Part shown: one piece after another, positions 53,227 through 62,109 of the stretch | Layout of the letters: every line of letters begins with the position of its first letter | Position numbering within the stretch: the first letter of the stretch is position 1 | Virus record (IMG/VR): IMGVR_UViG_3300022562_000747 | Span: 1-64,000 of that record | Source of the DNA: a virus | DNA length: 64,000 nucleotides | Strand: one strand, 5' to 3' | Made by a program: the position numbers and the translations under genes | Notes under the pieces: model-generated | The model's database searches: none | Told to the model about the DNA's origin: nothing | Seen by the model: only the letters and a program-made list of their open reading frames with translations

Positions 53227-54847
53227 TCCATATCAAACTGGTCCATGGTCATCCAAATCATATGCTTTCATTGGCACCTATCATGGTCGCGTTGAAAGCA
53301 TAAAAGACCCGGATCGCCGTAATAGAGTACAAGTACGCATATTTGGTTATCAAGATGATCCAAGCTCTATTCCCAAGGATTTGCTTGAATGGGTCCATGT
53401 GAGAATAACTACTGATTCTCAAATGCCGGGAAATGAATCGACTCAACCATTTTATCCCGGGGCTGATGTAATGGTTGATGATTATGGCACCGAAAGATAT
53501 GTAACGGGAGCTATACCCGGATACGATAAAGAAAAATGGCTTAATCAAAATACCGGGGGATTGAACGTTGCCGATCAATATCCCGATGTTAATGCAACCC
53601 AAAGAACTGCCAAATATGGCGGCAAGGAAATGGGCGTTAATGTCCGTTCCTCTCCCGGTATCAATAAAGGTCAAGCCGACAAATATCTGCAACTTCAAAA
53701 TTATGCTTCAATGCTGCATAATTGGGTAAAAGTATCGTTTGGCGAAGAAGCTCCCGCTCCCTATGGACAAGGAACTCAAGCATTCCAGCGTGATCTTAAA
53801 TCCATTGGAGTCGATAAACTAATAACCAAATCCGATATATTGCAAATTATCAAAAAATTGGACAATAATCAATCCGGAGCCGTCATTCCCGGAGTCGATA
53901 TCATCATGCGCTTGCGTAATGGGGGATTTGGCACTGGACTCGAAGCAATTGGAGCCTCCCTGATCAATAACGAGAATGCCATATTCGATGGTATCTTTGG
54001 CGTTCTATTGGCTATATCCAAAAAGAACAAGGTCAATGATACGGCGGAACAAGCTAAAAAGAATAAGAAACTGAGCAAGGGAAAGAAAAACCACAAGACG
54101 AATATGGAAATATTGAATAACAGTATGGCAATGCTATCCGATCCAACCTTGGGTATTGATTTGAGTCTATTGGCTATGATCCAAGCCCTTATCGATAATC
54201 TCAACCTTGGCTATGACAATATGACCGAATCTCAATATGATGCCGCAATCGACAATATACAAGCTCAAATAGCCCCATTGTTCCAAGTAGCGGCAACCAA
54301 GCTATTCGATGATATCAATACCATTGCATCCATGGCTGATACCGATATCGATATTATCAATACATTTGGGGGAGTCGATGAATGTGTAAATTTGGCTAAT
54401 TCATGTATTGAATTGGCGGCGGCTGTCAATTTGCCTAGTTCAACCGTTGATAGTCTTGCCAATGGATTAATGGGATTGGCTCGAAAAGGTTTATTGAAAA
54501 ATACCGCCCAAAACAATAAAAAGAGCAATCAAAACCAAGGAGATACCAGCGTAAGTATATCCCTCAAGGGATCGTCAGGTTCATCTCAATTGATGACCAA
54601 TTTCTTTATTGGCAATCCAATTGCCCTGCAAGAGATAGCCAGTGGTCAATTGATCAAGACATTCCTTAGTGGCAATCCTATTAAATATGAAAGCAATGAT
54701 CGAAATGATGGAAAAGATATAGCATTGAAACGATTCCCCGATAAGAAAGAAGCCGGAAGTCAACCCCCCGCCAATACTCAACCTAAACCAATTGGTAATT
54801 ACTATGAAACGGGGGATACTACTCAATCAACGTCGAGAACTGTATAA
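53219..54847 (+). CDS. 5: gp5-like hub protein with OB fold
   Basis: 542 residues. The first 100 (FIGTYHGRVESIKDPDRRNR, VQVRIFGYQ, and a D-G-T-E-R-Y-V-T-G-A-I-P end) are the OB fold of gp5 that binds gp27. There is no lysozyme domain of the T4 type; instead a long helical, Ala/Asn/Asp-rich region (about 170-440) and a Gln/Asn-rich end. Wall-cutting may have moved to the 1161-residue protein. The spike is a separate gene downstream. Confidence 0.75.
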   Translation: MANPYQTGPWSSKSYAFIGTYHGRVESIKDPDRRNRVQVRIFGYQDDPSSIPKDLLEWVHVRITTDSQMPGNESTQPFYPGADVMVDDYGTERYVTGAIPGYDKEKWLNQNTGGLNVADQYPDVNATQRTAKYGGKEMGVNVRSSPGINKGQADKYLQLQNYASMLHNWVKVSFGEEAPAPYGQGTQAFQRDLKSIGVDKLITKSDILQIIKKLDNNQSGAVIPGVDIIMRLRNGGFGTGLEAIGASLINNENAIFDGIFGVLLAISKKNKVNDTAEQAKKNKKLSKGKKNHKTNMEILNNSMAMLSDPTLGIDLSLLAMIQALIDNLNLGYDNMTESQYDAAIDNIQAQIAPLFQVAATKLFDDINTIASMADTDIDIINTFGGVDECVNLANSCIELAAAVNLPSSTVDSLANGLMGLARKGLLKNTAQNNKKSNQNQGDTSVSISLKGSSGSSQLMTNFFIGNPIALQEIASGQLIKTFLSGNPIKYESNDRNDGKDIALKRFPDKKEAGSQPPANTQPKPIGNYYETGDTTQSTSRTV

Positions 54848-55638
54848 TGGCAACTGAAAACGAAAATACTGAAAAAGTAAAACTAGTCAAACCCAAAAAC
54901 GTATCATTCAATGAGGATGAAACCCAAAAGATATGGACTCATCCCGATGGCACCATGGAACGTATTATAACCAAGGAAGGGCATGAAACCCGGCAATACT
55001 GGCATTCGTCGGGTTCCTATGAGGAAAACCGGGCTGATGGCTCAACTATCAAATTCTATGCCAATAATATAACCGAATACGCCAAAGGCAGCGTTACCAT
55101 AACTATTGATAATAATGGCGATATCAAGATACATGGACATAATCGTATCAATGTCGATACCGATGCTCATATTGAGGTAGGTAAACACGCCTCAATCGTT
55201 GTAGCCGATATGGCTGATGTATATGCAGGAGGGCACGTAAAGGTAGCTGCCACCGATATAGCCTTGCAATCAACAAGTGGCAGTATTGTACTCAATGCTG
55301 AACGTGATATTGAGTTTAGAGCCAAGGGGGGACGTATAAGTGGTCATTCCAATGGGGTCACTACATTCACCACCGATAATGGGGACTTTCATGTGGCAAC
55401 AAAAGGCAAGATTGATATGAACTCAGCCCTCGATACCAAGATAGCGGCGGGAGGTCAAGCCAATGTCAGTTCGCAAGGCACAATGAAATTGGCATCATCC
55501 GGAACAGCAACATTAAATGGTAAAGGATCAACTGTTATTGCCGGGGGATCAATTAGAGTAGGAAGTGGACAGGTAGGACCGGCAACAGCCTCGTTTATTC
55601 CAACAAATGGACCATCTCCGGATAGTCCCAAGACATAA
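54847..55638 (+). CDS. Baseplate spike beta-helix protein
   Basis: 263 residues. Repeats such as GSVTITIDNNGDIKIHGHNR, VDTDAHIEVGKHASIVVADM and GKIDMNSALDTKIAAGGQAN give the regular beta-prism of gp5 C-terminal/gpV spikes. It would form the membrane-piercing needle as a trimer. ATG overlaps the gp5 stop. No PAAR tip gene follows. Confidence 0.8.
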   Translation: MATENENTEKVKLVKPKNVSFNEDETQKIWTHPDGTMERIITKEGHETRQYWHSSGSYEENRADGSTIKFYANNITEYAKGSVTITIDNNGDIKIHGHNRINVDTDAHIEVGKHASIVVADMADVYAGGHVKVAATDIALQSTSGSIVLNAERDIEFRAKGGRISGHSNGVTTFTTDNGDFHVATKGKIDMNSALDTKIAAGGQANVSSQGTMKLASSGTATLNGKGSTVIAGGSIRVGSGQVGPATASFIPTNGPSPDSPKT

Positions 55639-55649
55639 GGAATAGGAAT

Positions 55650-56069
55650 ATGGCACGATCAGATCGTTGGACGGCTCTAAAGAAAACACCGGAGTATTAC
55701 AGTGATTTTCTTAATAATTTCGATCTAAATCCCCAAACGGGCTATTTGGCAATGGCAAGCAATGGTCAAGCCGTTGCCAATTCAATACGCAATTTGGTAT
55801 TGACCAATAAATTCGAAAGATTCTATCAACCCCATGTAGGATCGAAAGTTCAATCCCTATTATTCGATATGAATGATATACCAACTCAACAACTATTGAT
55901 TGATACTATCCTTGAGACTATCAAATCATATGAACCAAGGGCCCAAAATCCTATTGTAAAGATAGCCCAAATAATAGATGCCGATCAGGTATTGATCACT
56001 GTAATATTCAGTATTGTCAATATCATTCAACCATTCAGTTTTAACTTAATATTAAAACGGGTGCGCTAA
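55650..56069 (+). CDS. 25: gp25-like baseplate wedge protein
   Basis: 139 residues. SDFLNNFDLNPQTGYLAMAS, NSIRNLVLTNKFERFYQPHV, TILETIKSYEPRAQNP (the conserved EPR) and IVNIIQPFSFNLILKRVR match gp25, the wedge core protein that nucleates sheath assembly. Confidence 0.93.
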   Translation: MARSDRWTALKKTPEYYSDFLNNFDLNPQTGYLAMASNGQAVANSIRNLVLTNKFERFYQPHVGSKVQSLLFDMNDIPTQQLLIDTILETIKSYEPRAQNPIVKIAQIIDADQVLITVIFSIVNIIQPFSFNLILKRVR

Positions 56070-56075
56070 ATAACA
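56068..56075 (+). promoter_or_regulatory. Late-type motif CTAAATAA
   Basis: Overlaps the gp25 stop codon, 22 bases before gp6. Confidence 0.4.
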
Positions 56076-56097
56076 AATATTGGAGAAATAAACCCCC

Positions 56098-57864
56098 ATG
56101 ATCACCAAATCATTAAATCTTGTCGATTTAGACTTTGCAGGTCAAAAGAATGACTTGATCGAGTTCCTCAAGGGTCAGACCTTATTCAAGGATTATGACT
56201 TCGAAGGCTCCAATCTCAATATATTGGTTGATCTATTAGCCTATAATGGCAATAAACACGCATTCTTGACCAATATGCTATTGAGTGAGGCTTTCCTTGA
56301 TTCGGCTCAATTGACTAGCTCGGTATTCTCCCATAGTAAGGATTTGAACTATTTGCCTCGTTCAGCCCGTAGCTCTAGGGCTAATATCACAGTTGATTTT
56401 GTGGCAACCGGGGAAAGTCAACCATACATAATACAAAAGGGTAGTTCATTTGCTACTTTGATCAAAAATACATCATATGTATTCTCTATTCCCGAAACTA
56501 TATCGGTATCATCGCCTAATACTCAATTCAGTTTCACTACCGATGTATATGAAGGGATATATGTCAAAGACTCATATGTATATAATAGTACCGATTTAGT
56601 ACCCTATCCAACATTTAGATTGACCAATAAGAATATCGATACTACATCATTGACCGTGGCAGTATATGAAGATAATTCAACTATTGCAACTCCATTCAAA
56701 TATGCATCATCATTACTTGGTTTGACTGAATTGGATAAGATATTCTTTCTACAGGCATCCGAAACCGGTTATTATGAAATTCAATTTGGAGATGGTATTA
56801 TTGGTTATACTCCTAAACAGAATAGCTTGATTGTATTGGATTATCGTATTACATCTGCTGATTTGGCTAATGGAGCTAAAAGTTTCAATATCAATTTTGA
56901 TCCAACCGGAGCATTCGCTGAATTGAATTTGAGTACCACTCCTAGTGTATTGACTAATGAAAGCGCAACAGGAGGAGCCAAGGCTGAAGCTATTGAATCA
57001 GTAAGATATTATGCGCCTCGACATTTCCAAACCCAAGAACGATGTGTAGTTCCGGCTGACTATATTACTCTAATGAAAATAAACTTTCCGGAGATAAATG
57101 CTATTACTGCATATGGGGGAGAGGAATTGGAACCAGCACGATTTGGTTATGTGGTCATATCAATTGATATACCGGGATTGGATACATTGCCTATATCTAA
57201 AGAGAATGATTATAATAAATTCCTATTACCCCGTATGCCAATGAGTATAATGCCACTATTCATTGATCCGGAAAGAACCTATGTGCAAGTCAATACATTG
57301 GTAAGATACAATATCAATATTACTACCAATACTCCCAATCGTATTGAGTCGTTGGTATCAACCGCTATTGCCAATTATAATATTGTTGAATTGAATGATT
57401 TTGATGTAACATTGCGATTCTCTCAACTAACATCCGATATAAATGAGGCTGATCCTTCGATTATATCAAATATAACAAGTATCAAATTATATAAGAAACT
57501 AAATCCAAATTGGGGAGTATCTAATAACTATACTATTGATTTCAAGACTAAGATTGTTCCGGGTTTATCATCAACAGGCTTTACTTATGAATATGAACAC
57601 GTTTATTTACAAGATAGCGGAACAGGCGATGTGCAAGTATTCAAGTATATCAATAATCAAACTGTTATCATTGATACAATTGGAACCATTGATTATGAAA
57701 AAGGTATTATAATAATGAATGATTTGATATTCGACAATTATGATGGTAATTATTTCAAAGTATATGTAACCCCGGCTGATCCTGACGTATCAACAATGCA
57801 GCATACTATTTTGGCGATAGAAGCTGATGAAGTAAACATGACTATTCAACAGATATCCGAATAA
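56098..57864 (+). CDS. 6: gp6-like baseplate wedge protein
   Basis: 588 residues (T4: 660). SLNLVDLDFAGQKNDLIEFL, NLNILVDLLAYNGNKHAFLT, NMLLSEAFLDSAQLTSSVFS and HSKDLNYLPRSARSSRANIT are diagnostic for gp6/baseplate J. With gp25 and gp7/gp53 it makes the wedge ring. GGAG site before the ATG. Confidence 0.95.
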   Translation: MITKSLNLVDLDFAGQKNDLIEFLKGQTLFKDYDFEGSNLNILVDLLAYNGNKHAFLTNMLLSEAFLDSAQLTSSVFSHSKDLNYLPRSARSSRANITVDFVATGESQPYIIQKGSSFATLIKNTSYVFSIPETISVSSPNTQFSFTTDVYEGIYVKDSYVYNSTDLVPYPTFRLTNKNIDTTSLTVAVYEDNSTIATPFKYASSLLGLTELDKIFFLQASETGYYEIQFGDGIIGYTPKQNSLIVLDYRITSADLANGAKSFNINFDPTGAFAELNLSTTPSVLTNESATGGAKAEAIESVRYYAPRHFQTQERCVVPADYITLMKINFPEINAITAYGGEELEPARFGYVVISIDIPGLDTLPISKENDYNKFLLPRMPMSIMPLFIDPERTYVQVNTLVRYNINITTNTPNRIESLVSTAIANYNIVELNDFDVTLRFSQLTSDINEADPSIISNITSIKLYKKLNPNWGVSNNYTIDFKTKIVPGLSSTGFTYEYEHVYLQDSGTGDVQVFKYINNQTVIIDTIGTIDYEKGIIIMNDLIFDNYDGNYFKVYVTPADPDVSTMQHTILAIEADEVNMTIQQISE

Positions 57865-57866
57865 CA

Positions 57867-60107
57867 ATGGCTATTATAGAATCCTCAATTCAACCATTTA
57901 TAGATAATCAGTTTCCGGCATTATATCGGGATGATGATCCTAATTATATTTCCTTTGTGAAAGCCTATTATCAATGGCTGGAGGAAACTGGTAAACCATT
58001 ATATTATGCTCGTAATTTCCTTGAATTGCAGGATGTGGATAAGACCACCGAAAATGTATTGGTATTCATCAAAGAGAAATATCTAAAGAACATTCGTTTC
58101 TCAACCGAAGCTAATATTCGAGCTATTATCAAGCATAGTTTAGATATATATCGATCAAAAGGAACTCAGCGTTGTATTGATCTATTGTTCCGATTGGTAT
58201 TCAATGAAGTTATTGAGATATATTATCCCAAGGTGGATATATTACGCTTATCGGATGGAACATGGCGTATTCCGCAATATCTTGAATTATCATTATCAGT
58301 AAGCAATGCCAATCTTAGACATAAGACAATAAGGGGAGCCGACTCTGGAGCTATTGCATTTGTTGATGATGTAATACGCCGTACTGTCAAAACACGATTT
58401 ATTGATTTGGCATACATATCAGCTATTGAAGGACAATTTATAACTGGAGAAATTATTCATCCAACCGATGGAGAAATGGAAATTGCTTTATGTCCACGAA
58501 TTATTGGTTCATTGAATGAGATTGTACTTCCTGCTATTGGAACTGGAACTGGTTATACTAATGGTGATATTGTTACAATTCATTCTGATTATGGCGAGCA
58601 AGCTCAAGCATTGGTTATCAATGCAAGCGAACAACCAAGTATTATTGCAGCTATTGTGAATAATGGAGGATATGGTTATACAACTAACGCAGAAATATTG
58701 GTATCAGAACGATCATTATCATTAGCTAATGTTGATATTACCAATACATATGCTCGATCTTATCTCAATTTCCTTGATACAGTAACTCAGGGAGGTAATA
58801 CAGCCCAAGCAATGGGTATTGATAATATTACAATTTATATTGATGCGGTTAATGGAACGTTTATTGTCGGAGAAACTATTATTCAACATAATAGAAATTA
58901 TGTCAATGACAAATCAATTATAGGACAAGCAACTTTAACTAAAATACCAACATCAACAATTTTATGGTTTGATGATGTGAAAGGGGTATTTTATCCTAAT
59001 ACCCAAATAATAGGACTAACATCCAAAGCTACCGCCAATGTAATATCGGTGAACATGACTCTTGCTATTATCAATAGCACTGGCACATTCTCCAATACAT
59101 CTCTAACCATGCCATCCTTGACGGCTGATGTAATATATGTGGGAGCTAATACACAACCAATATATTCTATTCCAAGTAGTACCACATATCAAGAGAATGT
59201 TTTGGTCAATACTGATTTATTGAGTGATTGGACAGTGCCTCTAAATTCGGCTACCTATCCTAATTTCCCGGCTAATACCAGCGCCAACTCCGGAACATCA
59301 TTTGATAATTTCCTATCCATGAATGCAATAACAATTGGAAAAATAACTGAATTGTTGCCTCAATCCAGTGTATATTTGACTGATTATTTGCCCATGGTTA
59401 CAATATCAGAGGCTCGCGTGAAAGATTTGAATATATGGGATAAGGTATTATTTTATACTGGAGCTAGTGCAACATTTAAGGTAGGAGAAATAGTTACTCA
59501 ATCAGCTACATCAGCCCGGGGTATTGTTCAAAAAAATGCTAATAATAAACTATATATCCAAGAATTACGGTTTAATTCGAATAATTGGTTTATTGTCACA
59601 TCCAATACTACCACAAAAATACTAGGAGCAACAACTGGGGCAACCGCTAATGTGACAATAATATCTGATCAAGGAGATATAAGACCAACAGGATTGAATG
59701 CTGTAATTGATACTGAGGCTCCGACAGCTATTGGTAGTGTCCTTGAGTTACAAATCATCAATTCTGGATTTGGTTATATTGATAATGAGCTAATTTGGTT
59801 CAATATTGGGGATACATTTGATGAAAACAATGGTTATGGATATACTAATTTGGTTACTCGGGGTATTGGACCCGGATTCTATGAACAAAAGGGTGGTTTC
59901 CTAAGCGATCAAAAGAAGCTATATGATGGATATTATTATCAAAACTTTTCCTATGAAATATCATCCTCAAAAACCGTTGATAAATATAGAGATATGATGA
60001 AAAAAATAGGTCATGTGGCTGGAACCAAGATGTTTAGCCGGTATGTTCATAAGAGAACACTCGACAGTTCTAGTCTTAGAAAAGAAATAGAGGTAACCCA
60101 AACATGA
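57867..60107 (+). CDS. Large wedge-region structural protein (gp7 position)
   Basis: 746 residues. N-terminus SIQPFIDNQFPALYRDDDPN, YISFVKAYYQWLEETGKPLY and YRSKGTQRCIDLLFRLVFNE is a conserved helical domain found next to gp6 in marine T4-type phages. The rest is strand-rich with repeated G-x-x-x-x-GE-x-(I/V)-x-Q units (for example GQFITGEIIHPTDGE and ATFKVGEIVTQSATS). By order it replaces gp7, but I see no direct gp7 motif. One base after gp6. Confidence 0.65.
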   Translation: MAIIESSIQPFIDNQFPALYRDDDPNYISFVKAYYQWLEETGKPLYYARNFLELQDVDKTTENVLVFIKEKYLKNIRFSTEANIRAIIKHSLDIYRSKGTQRCIDLLFRLVFNEVIEIYYPKVDILRLSDGTWRIPQYLELSLSVSNANLRHKTIRGADSGAIAFVDDVIRRTVKTRFIDLAYISAIEGQFITGEIIHPTDGEMEIALCPRIIGSLNEIVLPAIGTGTGYTNGDIVTIHSDYGEQAQALVINASEQPSIIAAIVNNGGYGYTTNAEILVSERSLSLANVDITNTYARSYLNFLDTVTQGGNTAQAMGIDNITIYIDAVNGTFIVGETIIQHNRNYVNDKSIIGQATLTKIPTSTILWFDDVKGVFYPNTQIIGLTSKATANVISVNMTLAIINSTGTFSNTSLTMPSLTADVIYVGANTQPIYSIPSSTTYQENVLVNTDLLSDWTVPLNSATYPNFPANTSANSGTSFDNFLSMNAITIGKITELLPQSSVYLTDYLPMVTISEARVKDLNIWDKVLFYTGASATFKVGEIVTQSATSARGIVQKNANNKLYIQELRFNSNNWFIVTSNTTTKILGATTGATANVTIISDQGDIRPTGLNAVIDTEAPTAIGSVLELQIINSGFGYIDNELIWFNIGDTFDENNGYGYTNLVTRGIGPGFYEQKGGFLSDQKKLYDGYYYQNFSYEISSSKTVDKYRDMMKKIGHVAGTKMFSRYVHKRTLDSSSLRKEIEVTQT

Positions 60108-62095
60108 CTTCAACTTATGCTTTTACTAATGATTATAGAATAGATAGGGCTGTGGATTTTATCAATTCATTAGTGGATAATAAAATGTATTTCTTTGTTG
60201 GAGATTATATCGATCATTCCAACACCGAAATCCAATTAGCCAATAATAACATAGATTCTTTATTTTATAATGTATTTGATAAAATGATAATGGGAAAGCT
60301 CATATCCACAACAGCAGCTATGCAAGGAATTAGAAATATTCCTTATCAAAGCGATATAGTTTATACTCAATATGATGATACTGTCGATTTAACTGATGAA
60401 AATTATTATTGTATAGTTAATGCTGGTTCATATTCTCATGTTTATAAATGTCTGTATAATAATCATGGAGCCAATTCAACAGTTGAACCTAATTTCATGC
60501 ATATTGAAGGGGCTAATACTATCGTTTATCAAACATCCGATGGTTATATTTGGAAATATCTATACAGCTTAGAAGATAGTACCATTGCTTCGTTTGGAAC
60601 TTCTCAATTTATTCCATATATTGCTAATAATACTGTAATAAATGAAGCTGTTATAGGATCAATCAATGTTATTGAAGTTGAAGGGGCTGGAAAGCTTTAT
60701 AATAATTATACAGCCGGAACATTATTGAGTGACGATATACGAGTTGAACCTAACATATATCAGATAACCAATTCTACTATTAGCACTACCACAAGCTATT
60801 ATACTGGTTGTATCATGTTTTTGACTGATGGAGATGGAGTTGGACAATATGCTACTGTTAGTCATTCTTATTCTAATTCAAGCGGTAACTATGTAGTAGT
60901 TGAAACTGATTTTGTTATTAGTCCATCCAACGGAACCAAATATGAAATAACCCCACAATGTATTGTCTATAATAATGGATTAACATCTGATCCATGTGTA
61001 GCCCGGGCTATTGTTAATGCTACTTCGTCCAATTCAATACATCATATTGAGATATTACATCCCGGAACTGATCAATTTATTGTTACAGCCAATGTTATTG
61101 CTAATGCAGCAGTTGGAGTAGCATTACAAAATCAAGCAGTAGTTCGTCCAATTCTACCTCCTCATGGCGGGCATGGTTCTGATCCAGCGTCCGAATTGAA
61201 CGCTTCATATGTCTTATTATCAATTACCTTAGCTAATAGTGAATCTAATACAATTCTGACCACTAATCAATTTCAACAGATTGGATTGATCAAAAATCCT
61301 ATATTTGCTAATGTTGAATTGAATATAACTGGAGCTACTAAGTTTTTTGACCTTGGAGAAACCGTATATAATGTAAATTTGGTTGCTTATTCGACTAATG
61401 GCATTATAAATACAACTAGCACTACTATAACTGATAATGATGCAACTTTTGATATAACTTTTAATGAAGGGGATGCAATTTGTGTTAGTAATGGTTCATT
61501 ATATCAAATGAGTAATGTTGTAAGTATAACTAATAGTACCGTCATTGATATTGCAGCTAATGGATTTTTTGATGTGTCCAACGCAGCAATATATGTTCCT
61601 ACTATCCATGAAACCCTTATTGTATTATCTATGTATGGTGATACCGTATTAAATGTCAGCAATACCACCGGAAATGTAACAGTAAGTACCGCAGTTATTG
61701 GAGCCAATTCGGGGGCTTATGCGACTATTTCCGAAATAGATCGAAATGATGTAATAAAGGACTTCCAAACCTTCATACAGCTATATAAATACATAATAGT
61801 TCCAATTCATGGGGAATTTATTGCAGGAGAGACTATAGTTCAAGGGAATGAAACGGCTGTTTTGCATTCGGTTGTTGCTAATACTACGATGTATTTGTCA
61901 GAATTAACAGGTCAATTTACTAATACTGGCTCAACAATATACGGAGAAACAAGTGGAGCCGAAGCTCAAATTACTCAAGCATATATTCCTGAATTGGAAA
62001 TAGGACGAGGCACTATTCAATATATAGATAATATTGAGCCAGTAACTCGACAAGCTGACGTAACTGAAACATTCAAAATTTGTTTGGAGTTTTAA
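60104..62095 (+). CDS. 8: gp8-like baseplate wedge protein
   Basis: 663 residues (T4 gp8: 334). TYAFTNDYRIDRAVDFINSL, KMYFFVGDYIDHSN and TSDGYIWKYLYSLEDSTIAS match gp8 (DGYVWKYLFEI in T4). The C-terminal half adds repeated strand units like those in the upstream protein (GEFIAGETIVQGNETAVLHS). Overlaps the previous stop (ATGA). Confidence 0.8.
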   Translation: MTSTYAFTNDYRIDRAVDFINSLVDNKMYFFVGDYIDHSNTEIQLANNNIDSLFYNVFDKMIMGKLISTTAAMQGIRNIPYQSDIVYTQYDDTVDLTDENYYCIVNAGSYSHVYKCLYNNHGANSTVEPNFMHIEGANTIVYQTSDGYIWKYLYSLEDSTIASFGTSQFIPYIANNTVINEAVIGSINVIEVEGAGKLYNNYTAGTLLSDDIRVEPNIYQITNSTISTTTSYYTGCIMFLTDGDGVGQYATVSHSYSNSSGNYVVVETDFVISPSNGTKYEITPQCIVYNNGLTSDPCVARAIVNATSSNSIHHIEILHPGTDQFIVTANVIANAAVGVALQNQAVVRPILPPHGGHGSDPASELNASYVLLSITLANSESNTILTTNQFQQIGLIKNPIFANVELNITGATKFFDLGETVYNVNLVAYSTNGIINTTSTTITDNDATFDITFNEGDAICVSNGSLYQMSNVVSITNSTVIDIAANGFFDVSNAAIYVPTIHETLIVLSMYGDTVLNVSNTTGNVTVSTAVIGANSGAYATISEIDRNDVIKDFQTFIQLYKYIIVPIHGEFIAGETIVQGNETAVLHSVVANTTMYLSELTGQFTNTGSTIYGETSGAEAQITQAYIPELEIGRGTIQYIDNIEPVTRQADVTETFKICLEF

Positions 62096-62109
62096 AGGAA
62101 TAAAAATAG

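Noticed and set aside
54847-55650. PAAR tip protein after the spike
   Set aside because: No short PAAR-type frame follows the spike gene; gp25 comes next after 11 bases.
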